Source: Paenibacillus lycopersici
GTDB lineage: Bacteria > Bacillota > Bacilli > Paenibacillales > Paenibacillaceae
Assembly: GCF_010119935.1 (NCBI RefSeq)
Contig: NZ_CP048209.1
Coordinates: 2,917,001 to 2,981,000, forward strand
Length of the DNA: 64,000 nt
Direction of reading: 5' to 3'
A program made the position numbers and the translations under genes. The notes under the pieces are model-generated. The model was not told where the DNA came from and ran no database searches. It saw only the letters and a program-made list of their open reading frames with translations. Positions within the stretch are counted from its first letter, which is position 1. Each line of letters begins with the position of its first letter. Positions 43,428 to 50,642 of the stretch are shown in pieces.

Positions 43428-43969
43428 AGGAGCCCGTCGTCATCGTCCCTTACGACGCAAGCTGGCCTGCTGCTTTCGCCGAGATCGGCGGACGCCTCAG
43501 GGAGGCGCTCGGAGCGCAGGCGCTGCGCATCGATCATATCGGATCGACCTCCGTCGCCGGATTGGACGCCAAGCCGGTGATCGATATTCAAGTTTCCGTT
43601 CGATCGTTCGATGACGTCCCTGCCATGGCGGAGATTTTGGCCGGGCTCGGTTATACGTTCAGATCGGATAACCCCGACCGGACGAAGCGGTATTTCAGAG
43701 AAACGGCGGACATGCGGCGAACGCATATTCATGTCCGCGAGCAAGGCAGCTTCTCCGAGCAGGTCGCGCTGTTGTTCCGGGACTATCTTCGCGCTCATGC
43801 GCACGAGGCAAAACGTTACGCGGCCGTCAAGCATTCGCTGGCAAAGTCGCTGCGCAGCGAACGCGAACGCTATACGGAAGAGAAAGATCCCTTCATCTGG
43901 GATGCGCTGCGCAGCGCGAGCAAGTGGAGCCAGCACGTCGGGTGGAAGCCCGGCGAATCGGACGCCTAA
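43424..43969 (+). CDS. GrpB/DUF4433-type nucleotidyltransferase-fold protein (GrpB family)
   Basis: A 181-residue protein of the GrpB (UPF0157) family. VPYDASWPAAFAEI, then RIDHIGSTSVAGLDAKPVIDIQVSV, the hallmark HIGSTSVPG-like motif with Asp residues of a nucleotidyltransferase fold, and C-terminal EKDPFIWDAL are visible. In this protein the motif ends SVAGL where SVPGL is usual. The function is unknown. ATGA overlap couples it to the Nudix gene. Confidence 0.87.
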   Translation: MKEPVVIVPYDASWPAAFAEIGGRLREALGAQALRIDHIGSTSVAGLDAKPVIDIQVSVRSFDDVPAMAEILAGLGYTFRSDNPDRTKRYFRETADMRRTHIHVREQGSFSEQVALLFRDYLRAHAHEAKRYAAVKHSLAKSLRSERERYTEEKDPFIWDALRSASKWSQHVGWKPGESDA

Positions 43970-44065
43970 TCCCGGCGCGCGTGAATACTCGCGGTTGGCA
44001 AAGTTGCAAAGTCAGACGGTGCTTGGTCGATGAAGCGTCAATCGGCGTGCAGAGGAGGGAAGCAC

Positions 44066-44533
44066 TTGAACCTTGAATTGGGTTACCGAATGGCCGGACC
44101 GGAAGACGCTGTGCTGATCGCGCCCATGAACCGGCAGCTGATTGCGGACGAAGGCAGCGAGAATCCGATGACGCTGCCGGAGCTGGAGGCGCGCATGCGC
44201 CGGTTTCTGGAGACGGGCTGGTCCTGCGCGCTGCTGGAGCTGGACGGGGCGGTCGTCGGGTACGCGCTGTTCGAGACGCGGCCGCAACCGTACGACAATG
44301 CGCGGCAGGAAGTGTTCCTGAGGCAGTATTTCATTGCGGCCGATTATCGCAGACAAGGCATCGGCAAGGCAGGCATCGCGCTGCTGGAGACGCATGCGTT
44401 TCCTCCCGGCGCTACGGTCGTTCTCGACGTGCTGAGCGAGAATACGCGGGGCCGGCAGTTCTGGCAGCGCGCCGGCTTCGAACCCTACGCCGTGACGATG
44501 AAGAAGAAACGGCCCGTACGCAACGGCGGATAA
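44066..44533 (+). CDS. GNAT-family N-acetyltransferase
   Basis: A 155-residue acetyltransferase: GYALFETRPQPYDN, then the acetyl-CoA loop FIAADYRRQGIGKAGIALLE (R-Q-G-I-G-K), and FWQRAGFEPY at the end. The TTG at 44066 is chosen because AGGAGG is 7 bases upstream, giving MNLELGYRMAGPEDA; the frame is open to 44030. The substrate is unknown. Confidence 0.85.
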   Translation: MNLELGYRMAGPEDAVLIAPMNRQLIADEGSENPMTLPELEARMRRFLETGWSCALLELDGAVVGYALFETRPQPYDNARQEVFLRQYFIAADYRRQGIGKAGIALLETHAFPPGATVVLDVLSENTRGRQFWQRAGFEPYAVTMKKKRPVRNGG

Positions 44534-44596
44534 CGCCATCATTCGAATACATCTCTCCCAGGCATTCATACACGTGTACAGAAGGAGCAACGCATC

Positions 44597-45340
44597 ATGA
44601 GTCCACTAGTCGCGGCAACAGTTCCTTTCCTGATGTTTATTCTGCTGATCGGCTGGCTGTGGCGGAACCAGCGCAGGTCCGTGGCCGCCCGGAAGGCTGC
44701 GGCGCGGAGCGTCCCGCTCTATCCGCTTTACCCGGTGCAATTCGAGGCCGCGCCCGATCTGCCGGTGCCTTTCGGATACAAAACGCAATGGTTGGCCGTC
44801 CGGACGACGGATACGGAAGCCGTGGCGAAGTGCTTGCGGCTGGAGCGGCCGCAGCCCGCGAATTGGAAGACGGGCATGAACGGCGCAGCGGCCGGCTATT
44901 ATTTCGTCACGCCCCCCGTTCACGGGTGGACGCTTGTCGTCAATCCGTACATGCCGGATCTAAGCGGCAAGGAAGAGCCCGGCCCGCTTCAGCTTCTGGA
45001 GCGGTTAAGCGCGGCTTTCGGCGAAGCCGGCTACTTCGCCTCGCATCGCGTTGTCGGCTATCATGCCTGGGTTCGGGCGCGCAAGGGCGAGATCGTCCGC
45101 GGTTATGCCTATGTTGGCGAACAGGGCGAGACCATTCTCGACCACGGCGGCTTGAGCAGCGCCGAGCGCGAAGCGAATTTGACGTTCACCGGCCTAGAGG
45201 CGGAGGAGCCGGTTCTGCCGGACGAAGACGACGTGCTGCTCATGGCGAAGCTGTGGAGCGTCGATCCGGCCATGGCGCAGGGCGGTTATGAAGCAGGCAC
45301 GGGATTGGCCGGCGTCCTGGAATCCGCTCCGGAGGAATAG
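44597..45340 (+). CDS. Uncharacterised 247-residue membrane-anchored protein
   Basis: I do not recognise a named family. One N-terminal membrane helix (residues 5-22, ending WLWRNQRR) anchors a soluble domain with many aromatic strands: PVPFGYKTQWLAVRTTD, GYYFVTPPVHGWTLVVNP, RVVGYHAWVRARKGEIVRGYAYVGEQG. The acidic C-terminus (LPDEDDVLLMAKLWSVDP) is distinctive. The pattern resembles immunity- or SMI1-neighbour-type proteins only in a general way. GAAGGAGC precedes the ATG. Confidence 0.7.
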   Translation: MSPLVAATVPFLMFILLIGWLWRNQRRSVAARKAAARSVPLYPLYPVQFEAAPDLPVPFGYKTQWLAVRTTDTEAVAKCLRLERPQPANWKTGMNGAAAGYYFVTPPVHGWTLVVNPYMPDLSGKEEPGPLQLLERLSAAFGEAGYFASHRVVGYHAWVRARKGEIVRGYAYVGEQGETILDHGGLSSAEREANLTFTGLEAEEPVLPDEDDVLLMAKLWSVDPAMAQGGYEAGTGLAGVLESAPEE

Positions 45341-45443
45341 GACAGTCCTTTCATAGGCGGAGCGAACGCTCGGGATCGGCATGTTGATGCGGCTCTCGGC
45401 GTTAACGCCGGCTGCCGGAAATCTCATGATGGAGGGTGCGGAC

Positions 45444-46166
45444 ATGGATCAGCGCATCGCCCGTATTCGGGAGCAGGAGAAGCGGTATCATGACGATTGT
45501 TACGAGCGTCATGGGTTATTCGAACCCGGTTCTTGGCTGTATAAGCCGGTCAAGACCGTTATGGAGCTCCTCGCCGAGTTCGACGGACGCGATCGGCTGC
45601 AGGTCCTGGATTTAGGCTGCGGCGTCGGGCGCAACGGCATTCCGATCGCGGAGTCGCTGCTGGGCAGGCAGGGCAGCGTCGTCTGCGTGGATCTGCTGCC
45701 ATCGGCCATTGCGAAATTAACTGCGTACGGCACGCAGTTCGGCGTCGAGTCCCGCATCGAGCCGGTGCATTCGTCCATCGAGCATTACGAGATCGCGCCG
45801 GATCGTTTCGATTACATCGTAGCGGTGTCGACGCTGGAGCATGTGAACTCGGTCCGGGCGCTTGAAGCGAAGCTCATGGAGATGGCTCGCGGAACCCGAG
45901 CGGGCGGGATTAACTGCATCATCGTCGGAACAGCGGTGACCGAAACGGCGGCGGACAACGGCGAACGATTGGACCCGATGTTCGAAGTCAACCTGTCGAC
46001 GGCGCATATGCTGCGGCTGCTGGGCGAACGCTACGCGGGTTGGGAAATCATGCTGCGCACGGTCAAACCGCTCGTCTTCGACATCGACAGGCAGGGCAGG
46101 CCGGTCAAGCTCGCGTCGGATTGCGTCACGTTCGCGGCGCGGAAGGCCGACGGCGAGCGAGGCTGA
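45444..46166 (+). CDS. Class I SAM-dependent methyltransferase
   Basis: A 240-residue Rossmann-fold methyltransferase. VLDLGCGVGRNGIPIAESL is the AdoMet-binding motif I, VVCVDLLPSAI holds the acidic ribose contact, and FDYIVAVSTLEHVNS is motif IV. The protein starts with a coiled, charged MDQRIARIREQEKRYHDDCYERH. The substrate is unknown. ATG 45444 follows GGAGGG by 7 bases; the longer frame to 45381 lacks a ribosome site. A hairpin from a duplicated 29-base sequence follows. Confidence 0.87.
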   Translation: MDQRIARIREQEKRYHDDCYERHGLFEPGSWLYKPVKTVMELLAEFDGRDRLQVLDLGCGVGRNGIPIAESLLGRQGSVVCVDLLPSAIAKLTAYGTQFGVESRIEPVHSSIEHYEIAPDRFDYIVAVSTLEHVNSVRALEAKLMEMARGTRAGGINCIIVGTAVTETAADNGERLDPMFEVNLSTAHMLRLLGERYAGWEIMLRTVKPLVFDIDRQGRPVKLASDCVTFAARKADGERG

Positions 46167-46197
46167 AGAGAAAAAAGAGAAAAGAAGAGAAAAGAAA

Positions 46198-46226
46198 AGC
46201 GTTCACGCCGTCAAGGAGCGAACGCT
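46198..46226 (+). repeat. 29-base hairpin repeat, copy A
   Basis: agcgttc (46198-46204) and gaacgct (46220-46226) pair around a 15-base centre. The sequence matches 46880-46908 in 25 of 29 positions. It lies right after the methyltransferase gene and could act as a terminator. Confidence 0.8.
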
Positions 46227-46243
46227 CAGGCTGTCGAGAAAGT
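46227..46243 (+). repeat. 17-mer caggctgtcgagaaagt, copy 1
   Basis: It is identical to 46666-46682, with a 439-base offset. It follows the 29-base hairpin directly. Confidence 0.85.
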
Positions 46244-46292
46244 TCGACGCCTTATATGTCGCGTGTACGGAATGAAGCCCTTTCTAAGACCC

Positions 46293-46473
46293 GCGGACAG
46301 AGATTCCGTTATTTGGGTGAAATCGGGCTGCTGGGGTAAGCGCACGGACACAGGATCCGTTAATGCCCCCGAATGACATCGAAAACAGGCTTATCAGCCG
46401 AGATAACGGATCTCTTGTCCGCGAGCACATGGAAAACGTAATAAAGCAGCGATATAACGGATCTCCTGTCCGC
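46293..46473. repeat. ~180-bp four-motif repeat element, copy 1
   Basis: The element carries four versions of a 20-mer like gcggacaggagatccgttat: two forward (46293-46312 and 46344-46364) and two reverse (46403-46422 and 46454-46473), spaced about 50-60 bases. A diverged second copy of the entire element lies at 61520-61698, including the shared centre cccgaatg...catcgaaaacagg. The forward and reverse motifs can pair as a large stem-loop. Confidence 0.85.
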
Positions 46474-46647
46474 TTCCTTGCATCGACGGACGCAAGCGTA
46501 GCTGCCTTCATGAAGCAGGCTGGTTCGAAACGGTACCAACAAGTCCATGCCACGCTGGCAAAGCGCCAACAGGCGGATCTGTTCGTGCTCCAGGGCACGG
46601 TTTGCCGCGAGCCTGCTCGAAGCAGCGCATAGTTCTTAACAATCTGA

Positions 46648-46699
46648 GGCTGCCTTCGGGCAGCCCAGGCTGTCGAGAAAGTCTCGAAAGCGTTTTTTT
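46648..46699 (+). terminator. Double hairpin with UUCG loop and T tract
   Basis: ggctgcc/ggcagcc close a TTCG tetraloop (46648-46665). It is followed by tcgaga/tctcga (46673-46687) and a T7 run (46693-46699). The second hairpin includes copy 2 of the 17-mer (46666-46682). Confidence 0.75.
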
Positions 46700-46837
46700 G
46701 TCCAATCGGAATGCGACCGAACAAGCGCTTACGACCGCAGCTGTCCAGAACATGAAGAAGATTGCCTTCCATCTGGAAAGGAAGGCTGCAGGGAGATGAA
46801 CCCCTCCCAAGCCCCTAGTCAGAACCGAATATGATAA

Positions 46838-46869
46838 GAAACACTACGTTTTCAAAAACGTGGGTTTCT
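46838..46869. terminator. Imperfect hairpin
   Basis: agaaac...acgtttt pairs with aaaacgt...gtttct, with a small internal mismatch. A and T residues flank both sides. Confidence 0.5.
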
Positions 46870-46879
46870 CTACAATCTG

Positions 46880-46912
46880 AGCGTTCGCTCCGCCAAGGAG
46901 GGAACGCTTTTT
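46880..46912 (+). terminator. 29-base hairpin repeat, copy B, with T tract
   Basis: agcgttcgctcc (46880-46891) pairs with ggagggaacgct (46897-46908) with one mismatch and is followed by T residues to 46912. It matches copy A (46198-46226) at 25 of 29 positions. Confidence 0.8.
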
Positions 46913-47117
46913 GCTCGTGAAAGCCGGTTGTGGGCGCGAACGCTGCGAGCGTATCGAGGTACAGTGGAATTTATAGTGTCAACATGCGACTTATCGTGAC
47001 GCTGATCGATCGTATTCGATTCTTTTCGCCAGCCGGACAGCGCGAGAAGATGCGCAATTTGTTTGCGCATCGAATGATTTTGAGTTAGAATGCGCTGATA
47101 AGAGGTGTTGCGCGCAG

Positions 47118-48905
47118 ATGAACAGATGGGCAAGACAAGTGCAGGAGCTGCTTCCGTATACGTTGAAATTCCGGCTGATCCTCATGCTGGTGATGTCCGT
47201 CATGATCCCGCTGCTGGTCATCGGGGCGATTTCCTATTACGGCTTGTACAATCTGCTGCAGAACAAGGTCGAGCGGGGCGTCGACAAGAACCTGGAGCAG
47301 GAGCGGAACGGGCTGGATTCGATCCTGAGCAACCTCGACTACTCCTCGCGGCAGCTGGCGTTCGAGGGGAAGGTCGGCAAAGATTTGGAAGCGTATTTAA
47401 AGACGGACGATCCGCTGGACAAGCAGCATCTGGGCAAGGAAATCGAGGATTATATTTCGCTCATCAACTATACGAATCCGCTGTTGGGGCTGACGGCCTA
47501 CTATTTGCCGGATTCGAAGCAGTTCCTGTTCGAGAACTTATACATCAATCCGAAGCTCGATCTGAACAGCTTCCACGCGATTACTTCGCAGCCGGGCAAA
47601 TATACGTTGAACGGACCGCATCAGACGCTGTACGTCAACAGCAAGAACGCCGTGTTCTCGATTATGCGCGAAACGGATTCGAACGGCGGCGCGCCTGCAG
47701 AGCCGCCGATCTTCGTCTATATCGAGACGAATGTGTCGACGATCGCCGATCTGTTCAACAGCGAGCCTTACGGCATGCCGGTGACGCATCTGCTGCTGGA
47801 TCAGAACGGCAAAATCATTTACCGCAGCGGGAACGATTCCTTCCCCGTCGGCGCCGATTACAAGACGCTGCAGGCAGAGCGGAAGAATGACGCCGTCTTC
47901 TTCGAAACGACGAGCAAATACGGGATCAAGCTGGCGATCGTCATCGCGAACGGCGACTATCACAAGGAAATGAACACCTGGCTGAAGCGGTTCGCCATCG
48001 CCGGTCTTGTCTCGCTGCTGCTCGGGCTGCTGATCGGCCGAATCATCTGGACGATGATCTACAGGCCGTTGCAGCGCATTCGCAAGCAGTTCAAGATGCT
48101 CGGCGAGAACCGCTTCAACGAGCCGCCGGACGCGATTCATATCAAGGAGTTCGACGAGCTGCTCGCGCATTTCTACGACATGCGCAAACGGATTCGGGGG
48201 CTCATGTCCGAGATCGAGGTCAAGGAGACGCGCAAACGCCATCTGGAAGTCGAGAAGCTGATGTACCAGATCAATCCGCATTTCATTCATAACACGCTGA
48301 ATACCGCGCAATGGCTGGCCCGCATGAACGGACAGGATGAAATCGTGAAGCTGCTGACCGTATTCACGCGCGTGCTGAACTACAATTTGGGCAAAGAAGG
48401 CCAGCTGGTCACGGTCCGGGACGAAATTCAAACCGTGCGGGATTACATCGATCTGCAGCAAATGCGCTACAACTATCAATTCCACATCATCGTCGATGCG
48501 GAGACCGATACCGAAGCGATCGTCGTGCCGCGCTTCCTGCTGCAGCCGATCGTCGAGAACGCGATGTACCACGGATTCAAGAACAAGGACGGCATGATAC
48601 AGGTGACTGTTCGCATGGCGGAGGACCGGCGTTCCTTCGTGCTTGAAGTGAAGGACAACGGCGAAGGGATGGCGCCGGAGAAGGTGAGCGAGCTATTCGC
48701 CGCAGACGACGGCGGCGGCCGGAGGAAGGTCGGTCTCGGCATCGGGCTGTCGTTCGTCAATAATATCGTGCGCGTCTACTACGGCGAGCAGTACGGGCTG
48801 GAAGTCGTGAGCGAGCTTGGCGTCGGGACGGCGATGCGGCTCAAGCTGCCGGTCGTGATCAAGGAGGGTTGGAACGATGATCAAGACATTGATCGTGGAC
48901 GATGA
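47118..48905 (+). CDS. Sensor histidine kinase, YesM/LytS type
   Basis: A 595-residue membrane kinase of the YesM class that usually responds to extracellular carbohydrates. Membrane helix 1 lies at about 18-45, an extracytoplasmic sensor at 46-290, helix 2 at about 293-315, then HAMP. The His_kinase domain has YQINPHFIHNTLNTAQW with the phospho-His, where the common form is NPHFLYNTL, and the ATP motifs LQPIVENAMYHG and GLGIGLSFVNNIV. The response regulator gene starts 29 bases before its stop. The pair sits upstream of a sugar-type ABC importer, its probable target. Confidence 0.93.
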   Translation: MNRWARQVQELLPYTLKFRLILMLVMSVMIPLLVIGAISYYGLYNLLQNKVERGVDKNLEQERNGLDSILSNLDYSSRQLAFEGKVGKDLEAYLKTDDPLDKQHLGKEIEDYISLINYTNPLLGLTAYYLPDSKQFLFENLYINPKLDLNSFHAITSQPGKYTLNGPHQTLYVNSKNAVFSIMRETDSNGGAPAEPPIFVYIETNVSTIADLFNSEPYGMPVTHLLLDQNGKIIYRSGNDSFPVGADYKTLQAERKNDAVFFETTSKYGIKLAIVIANGDYHKEMNTWLKRFAIAGLVSLLLGLLIGRIIWTMIYRPLQRIRKQFKMLGENRFNEPPDAIHIKEFDELLAHFYDMRKRIRGLMSEIEVKETRKRHLEVEKLMYQINPHFIHNTLNTAQWLARMNGQDEIVKLLTVFTRVLNYNLGKEGQLVTVRDEIQTVRDYIDLQQMRYNYQFHIIVDAETDTEAIVVPRFLLQPIVENAMYHGFKNKDGMIQVTVRMAEDRRSFVLEVKDNGEGMAPEKVSELFAADDGGGRRKVGLGIGLSFVNNIVRVYYGEQYGLEVVSELGVGTAMRLKLPVVIKEGWNDDQDIDRGR

Positions 48906-50265
48906 GCATTTGGTCCGGAAAGGACTTATCCTGACGCTCCCGTGGGACGCGAGGGGATTTCAGATCGTAGGCGAGGCGGACAACGGCAAATCCGCGCTGG
49001 AGCTGATGGAACGGACGCAGGTGGATTTGCTGCTGACGGATTTGACGATGCCTTCCATGGACGGCTTCGAGCTGATGAAGCAGGTGAAGGAGCGCTATCC
49101 GGCCGTCGTGATCGTCGTTCTGACCTGTCATCAGGATTTTCATTTCCTGCAGGATGCGATGCGGCTCGGGGCGATTGACTACGTCGTCAAGACGAATCTC
49201 GCCGACGAAGTGCTGGAGGATATGCTGAAGCGGATCGCGGAGCGCATGCAGTCGAATCGGGAACAGCAGCGTTCGCCCGCTTCCCTCATCGAGGCGAAGC
49301 AAGCGCTCGTCGTATTGGCGGCCGATGCGGCGGAAGCAGCGGCCGGGCCGTCGGACGGCGCAGTCTTGAATGGCGCGATGCCGCTTGGCGGGAACGCTTG
49401 GCTGTTCGGCAATCGGACACGCGCGGAAGTCGATGCGTTGCTGACGGAGTTGTCCGGTACGGATCATGCCGGCCGTTCGTTCTACGTTCGCGTGACGGAC
49501 TGGCAGCCGCGCGCGAAAGCGGCGGAATGGCTCTACGCGCTGCGGGAGAAGCTATTCTATGATAATCCGCCTGCGGACGGAACCTGGACGATCTCGCTCG
49601 AAGAGCTGGAATCGGCGGCCGCGGGCCGTCGGACGGCGGAGACGGAGCTGGAATCGCTGCGGCAGGCATGGACCGCGATGCGATGGGTATTCGATGCGAA
49701 GGAATTTCAGCGCATCCTGACTGCTTTCCGGGCCCGGCAGCCTCGCAGCCGGCTGCTGGTCGAGCTGTTCGAGCGGACTGCCGCTTCGTGGTCGATGCTC
49801 GCCGGGATGGCCGAGACGTTCCGCGACAGCCGGGACGAGAGGCATGCTTATCGGACGCTGGCGGAATGGGAGAGCTGGTTCAGCCGGCATTGCCGGGAGC
49901 TGACCGCCTTCGCGAAAGGCTTCACCTGTTCGGCCGACGTGTTCGCCGCCATCCTGCGCGCGATCGACCTGCTGCATACGGAGCTTGGCGAGCATGGGAG
50001 CCGGGCGGAATTGGCGGCGATGGTCAACCTGAGCCAAGGCTATTTCAGCACGATTTTCAAAGAAATCGTCGGCCGCTCGTTCCATGACGCGGCGAAGGAA
50101 ATCCGGCTGGAGAAGGCGAAGCGGCTGCTGATCGAGCATGCCGATATGCCGATCTACTGGATCGCGGAGAAGACCGGATTTCAGGACGAGAAATATTTCA
50201 GCAAAATCTTCCGCATTCAGACCGGCATGGTGCCGTCCGAGTATCGGGAGAAGCATCTCCGCTAA
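48877..50265 (+). CDS. AraC-type response regulator, YesN class
   Basis: A 462-residue regulator. The N-terminal receiver domain has VDDEHLVRKGL, LLLTDLTMPSMDG with the phospho-Asp, and YVVKTN. A central region of unknown function follows, then a C-terminal AraC/XylS pair of helix-turn-helix motifs (LAAMVNLSQGYFSTIFKE and IAEKTGFQDEKYFSKIFR). It is translated from an ATG overlapping the kinase gene, with AAGGAGGG 8 bases upstream. It presumably activates the ABC importer genes that follow. Confidence 0.93.
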   Translation: MIKTLIVDDEHLVRKGLILTLPWDARGFQIVGEADNGKSALELMERTQVDLLLTDLTMPSMDGFELMKQVKERYPAVVIVVLTCHQDFHFLQDAMRLGAIDYVVKTNLADEVLEDMLKRIAERMQSNREQQRSPASLIEAKQALVVLAADAAEAAAGPSDGAVLNGAMPLGGNAWLFGNRTRAEVDALLTELSGTDHAGRSFYVRVTDWQPRAKAAEWLYALREKLFYDNPPADGTWTISLEELESAAAGRRTAETELESLRQAWTAMRWVFDAKEFQRILTAFRARQPRSRLLVELFERTAASWSMLAGMAETFRDSRDERHAYRTLAEWESWFSRHCRELTAFAKGFTCSADVFAAILRAIDLLHTELGEHGSRAELAAMVNLSQGYFSTIFKEIVGRSFHDAAKEIRLEKAKRLLIEHADMPIYWIAEKTGFQDEKYFSKIFRIQTGMVPSEYREKHLR

Positions 50266-50313
50266 GCCGTATGGGCCCGAATAACCGGTTCGGCCACGAA
50301 GTTCAAGAAGCCT

Positions 50314-50377
50314 AAGAGCCCAAGAGCCCAAGAGCCCAAGAGCCCAAGAGCCCAAGAGCCCAAGAGCCCAAGAGCCC
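50314..50377 (+). repeat. Perfect 8-bp tandem repeat, eight units
   Basis: The unit aagagccc is repeated eight times without a change, with partial units on both sides. It lies 49 bases after the YesN stop and before a terminator, in the 377-base gap ahead of the solute-binding-protein gene. Confidence 0.95.
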
Positions 50378-50402
50378 AAGAAGCTGGAGAGCTTGCTACG
50401 AG

Positions 50403-50432
50403 ACCCATGCGCCGCTGAGCGCAGGGGTTTTT
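50403..50432 (+). terminator. Terminator after yesN
   Basis: acccatgcgc (50403-50412) pairs with gcgcaggggt (50419-50428) with one mismatch, followed by five T residues. The remaining gap to 50642 presumably contains the promoter of the importer operon; I could not identify it with confidence. Confidence 0.75.
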
Positions 50433-50642
50433 CTTCGTTATTTCGGACTTGATTGCCGACTTGCAGGACGCCGCAGACGAAAATTGTCATCTTACGTCGG
50501 AAAGCCGTTCACTGCGCCGGACTTCGGCCGCGACGGATGAACGGAATTCCCCCGTCGCGCGATTCGAATTCCCTCCCGGCCCGGCGCCTGGCGGAGGTAT
50601 GATGTGTACATGCAAGACAACCATCACGAAAGAAGGGGTATC

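Larger units (their letters stand above)
46167..47117 (+). other. Gene-free repeat island of about 950 bases
   Basis: This gap holds no convincing gene. In order it contains a 29-base hairpin (46198-46226), a 17-mer (46227), the ~180-bp four-motif element (46293-46473), a second copy of the 17-mer within a terminator (46648-46699), another hairpin (46838-46869) and a second version of the 29-base hairpin (46880-46908). Open frames on both strands run through the repeats but have no ribosome sites. Confidence 0.75.

Noticed and set aside
46284..46810. Minus-strand frames of 162 and 100 codons in the repeat island
   Set aside because: They run through hairpins and repeat motifs in different frames, have no ribosome sites, and no transposase domain is recognisable.
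49552..50490. Minus-strand frame with Gly-Ser-Trp-Ala-Leu repeats
   Set aside because: This peptide is the translation of the 8-bp tandem repeat followed by antisense of yesN; no start signal.
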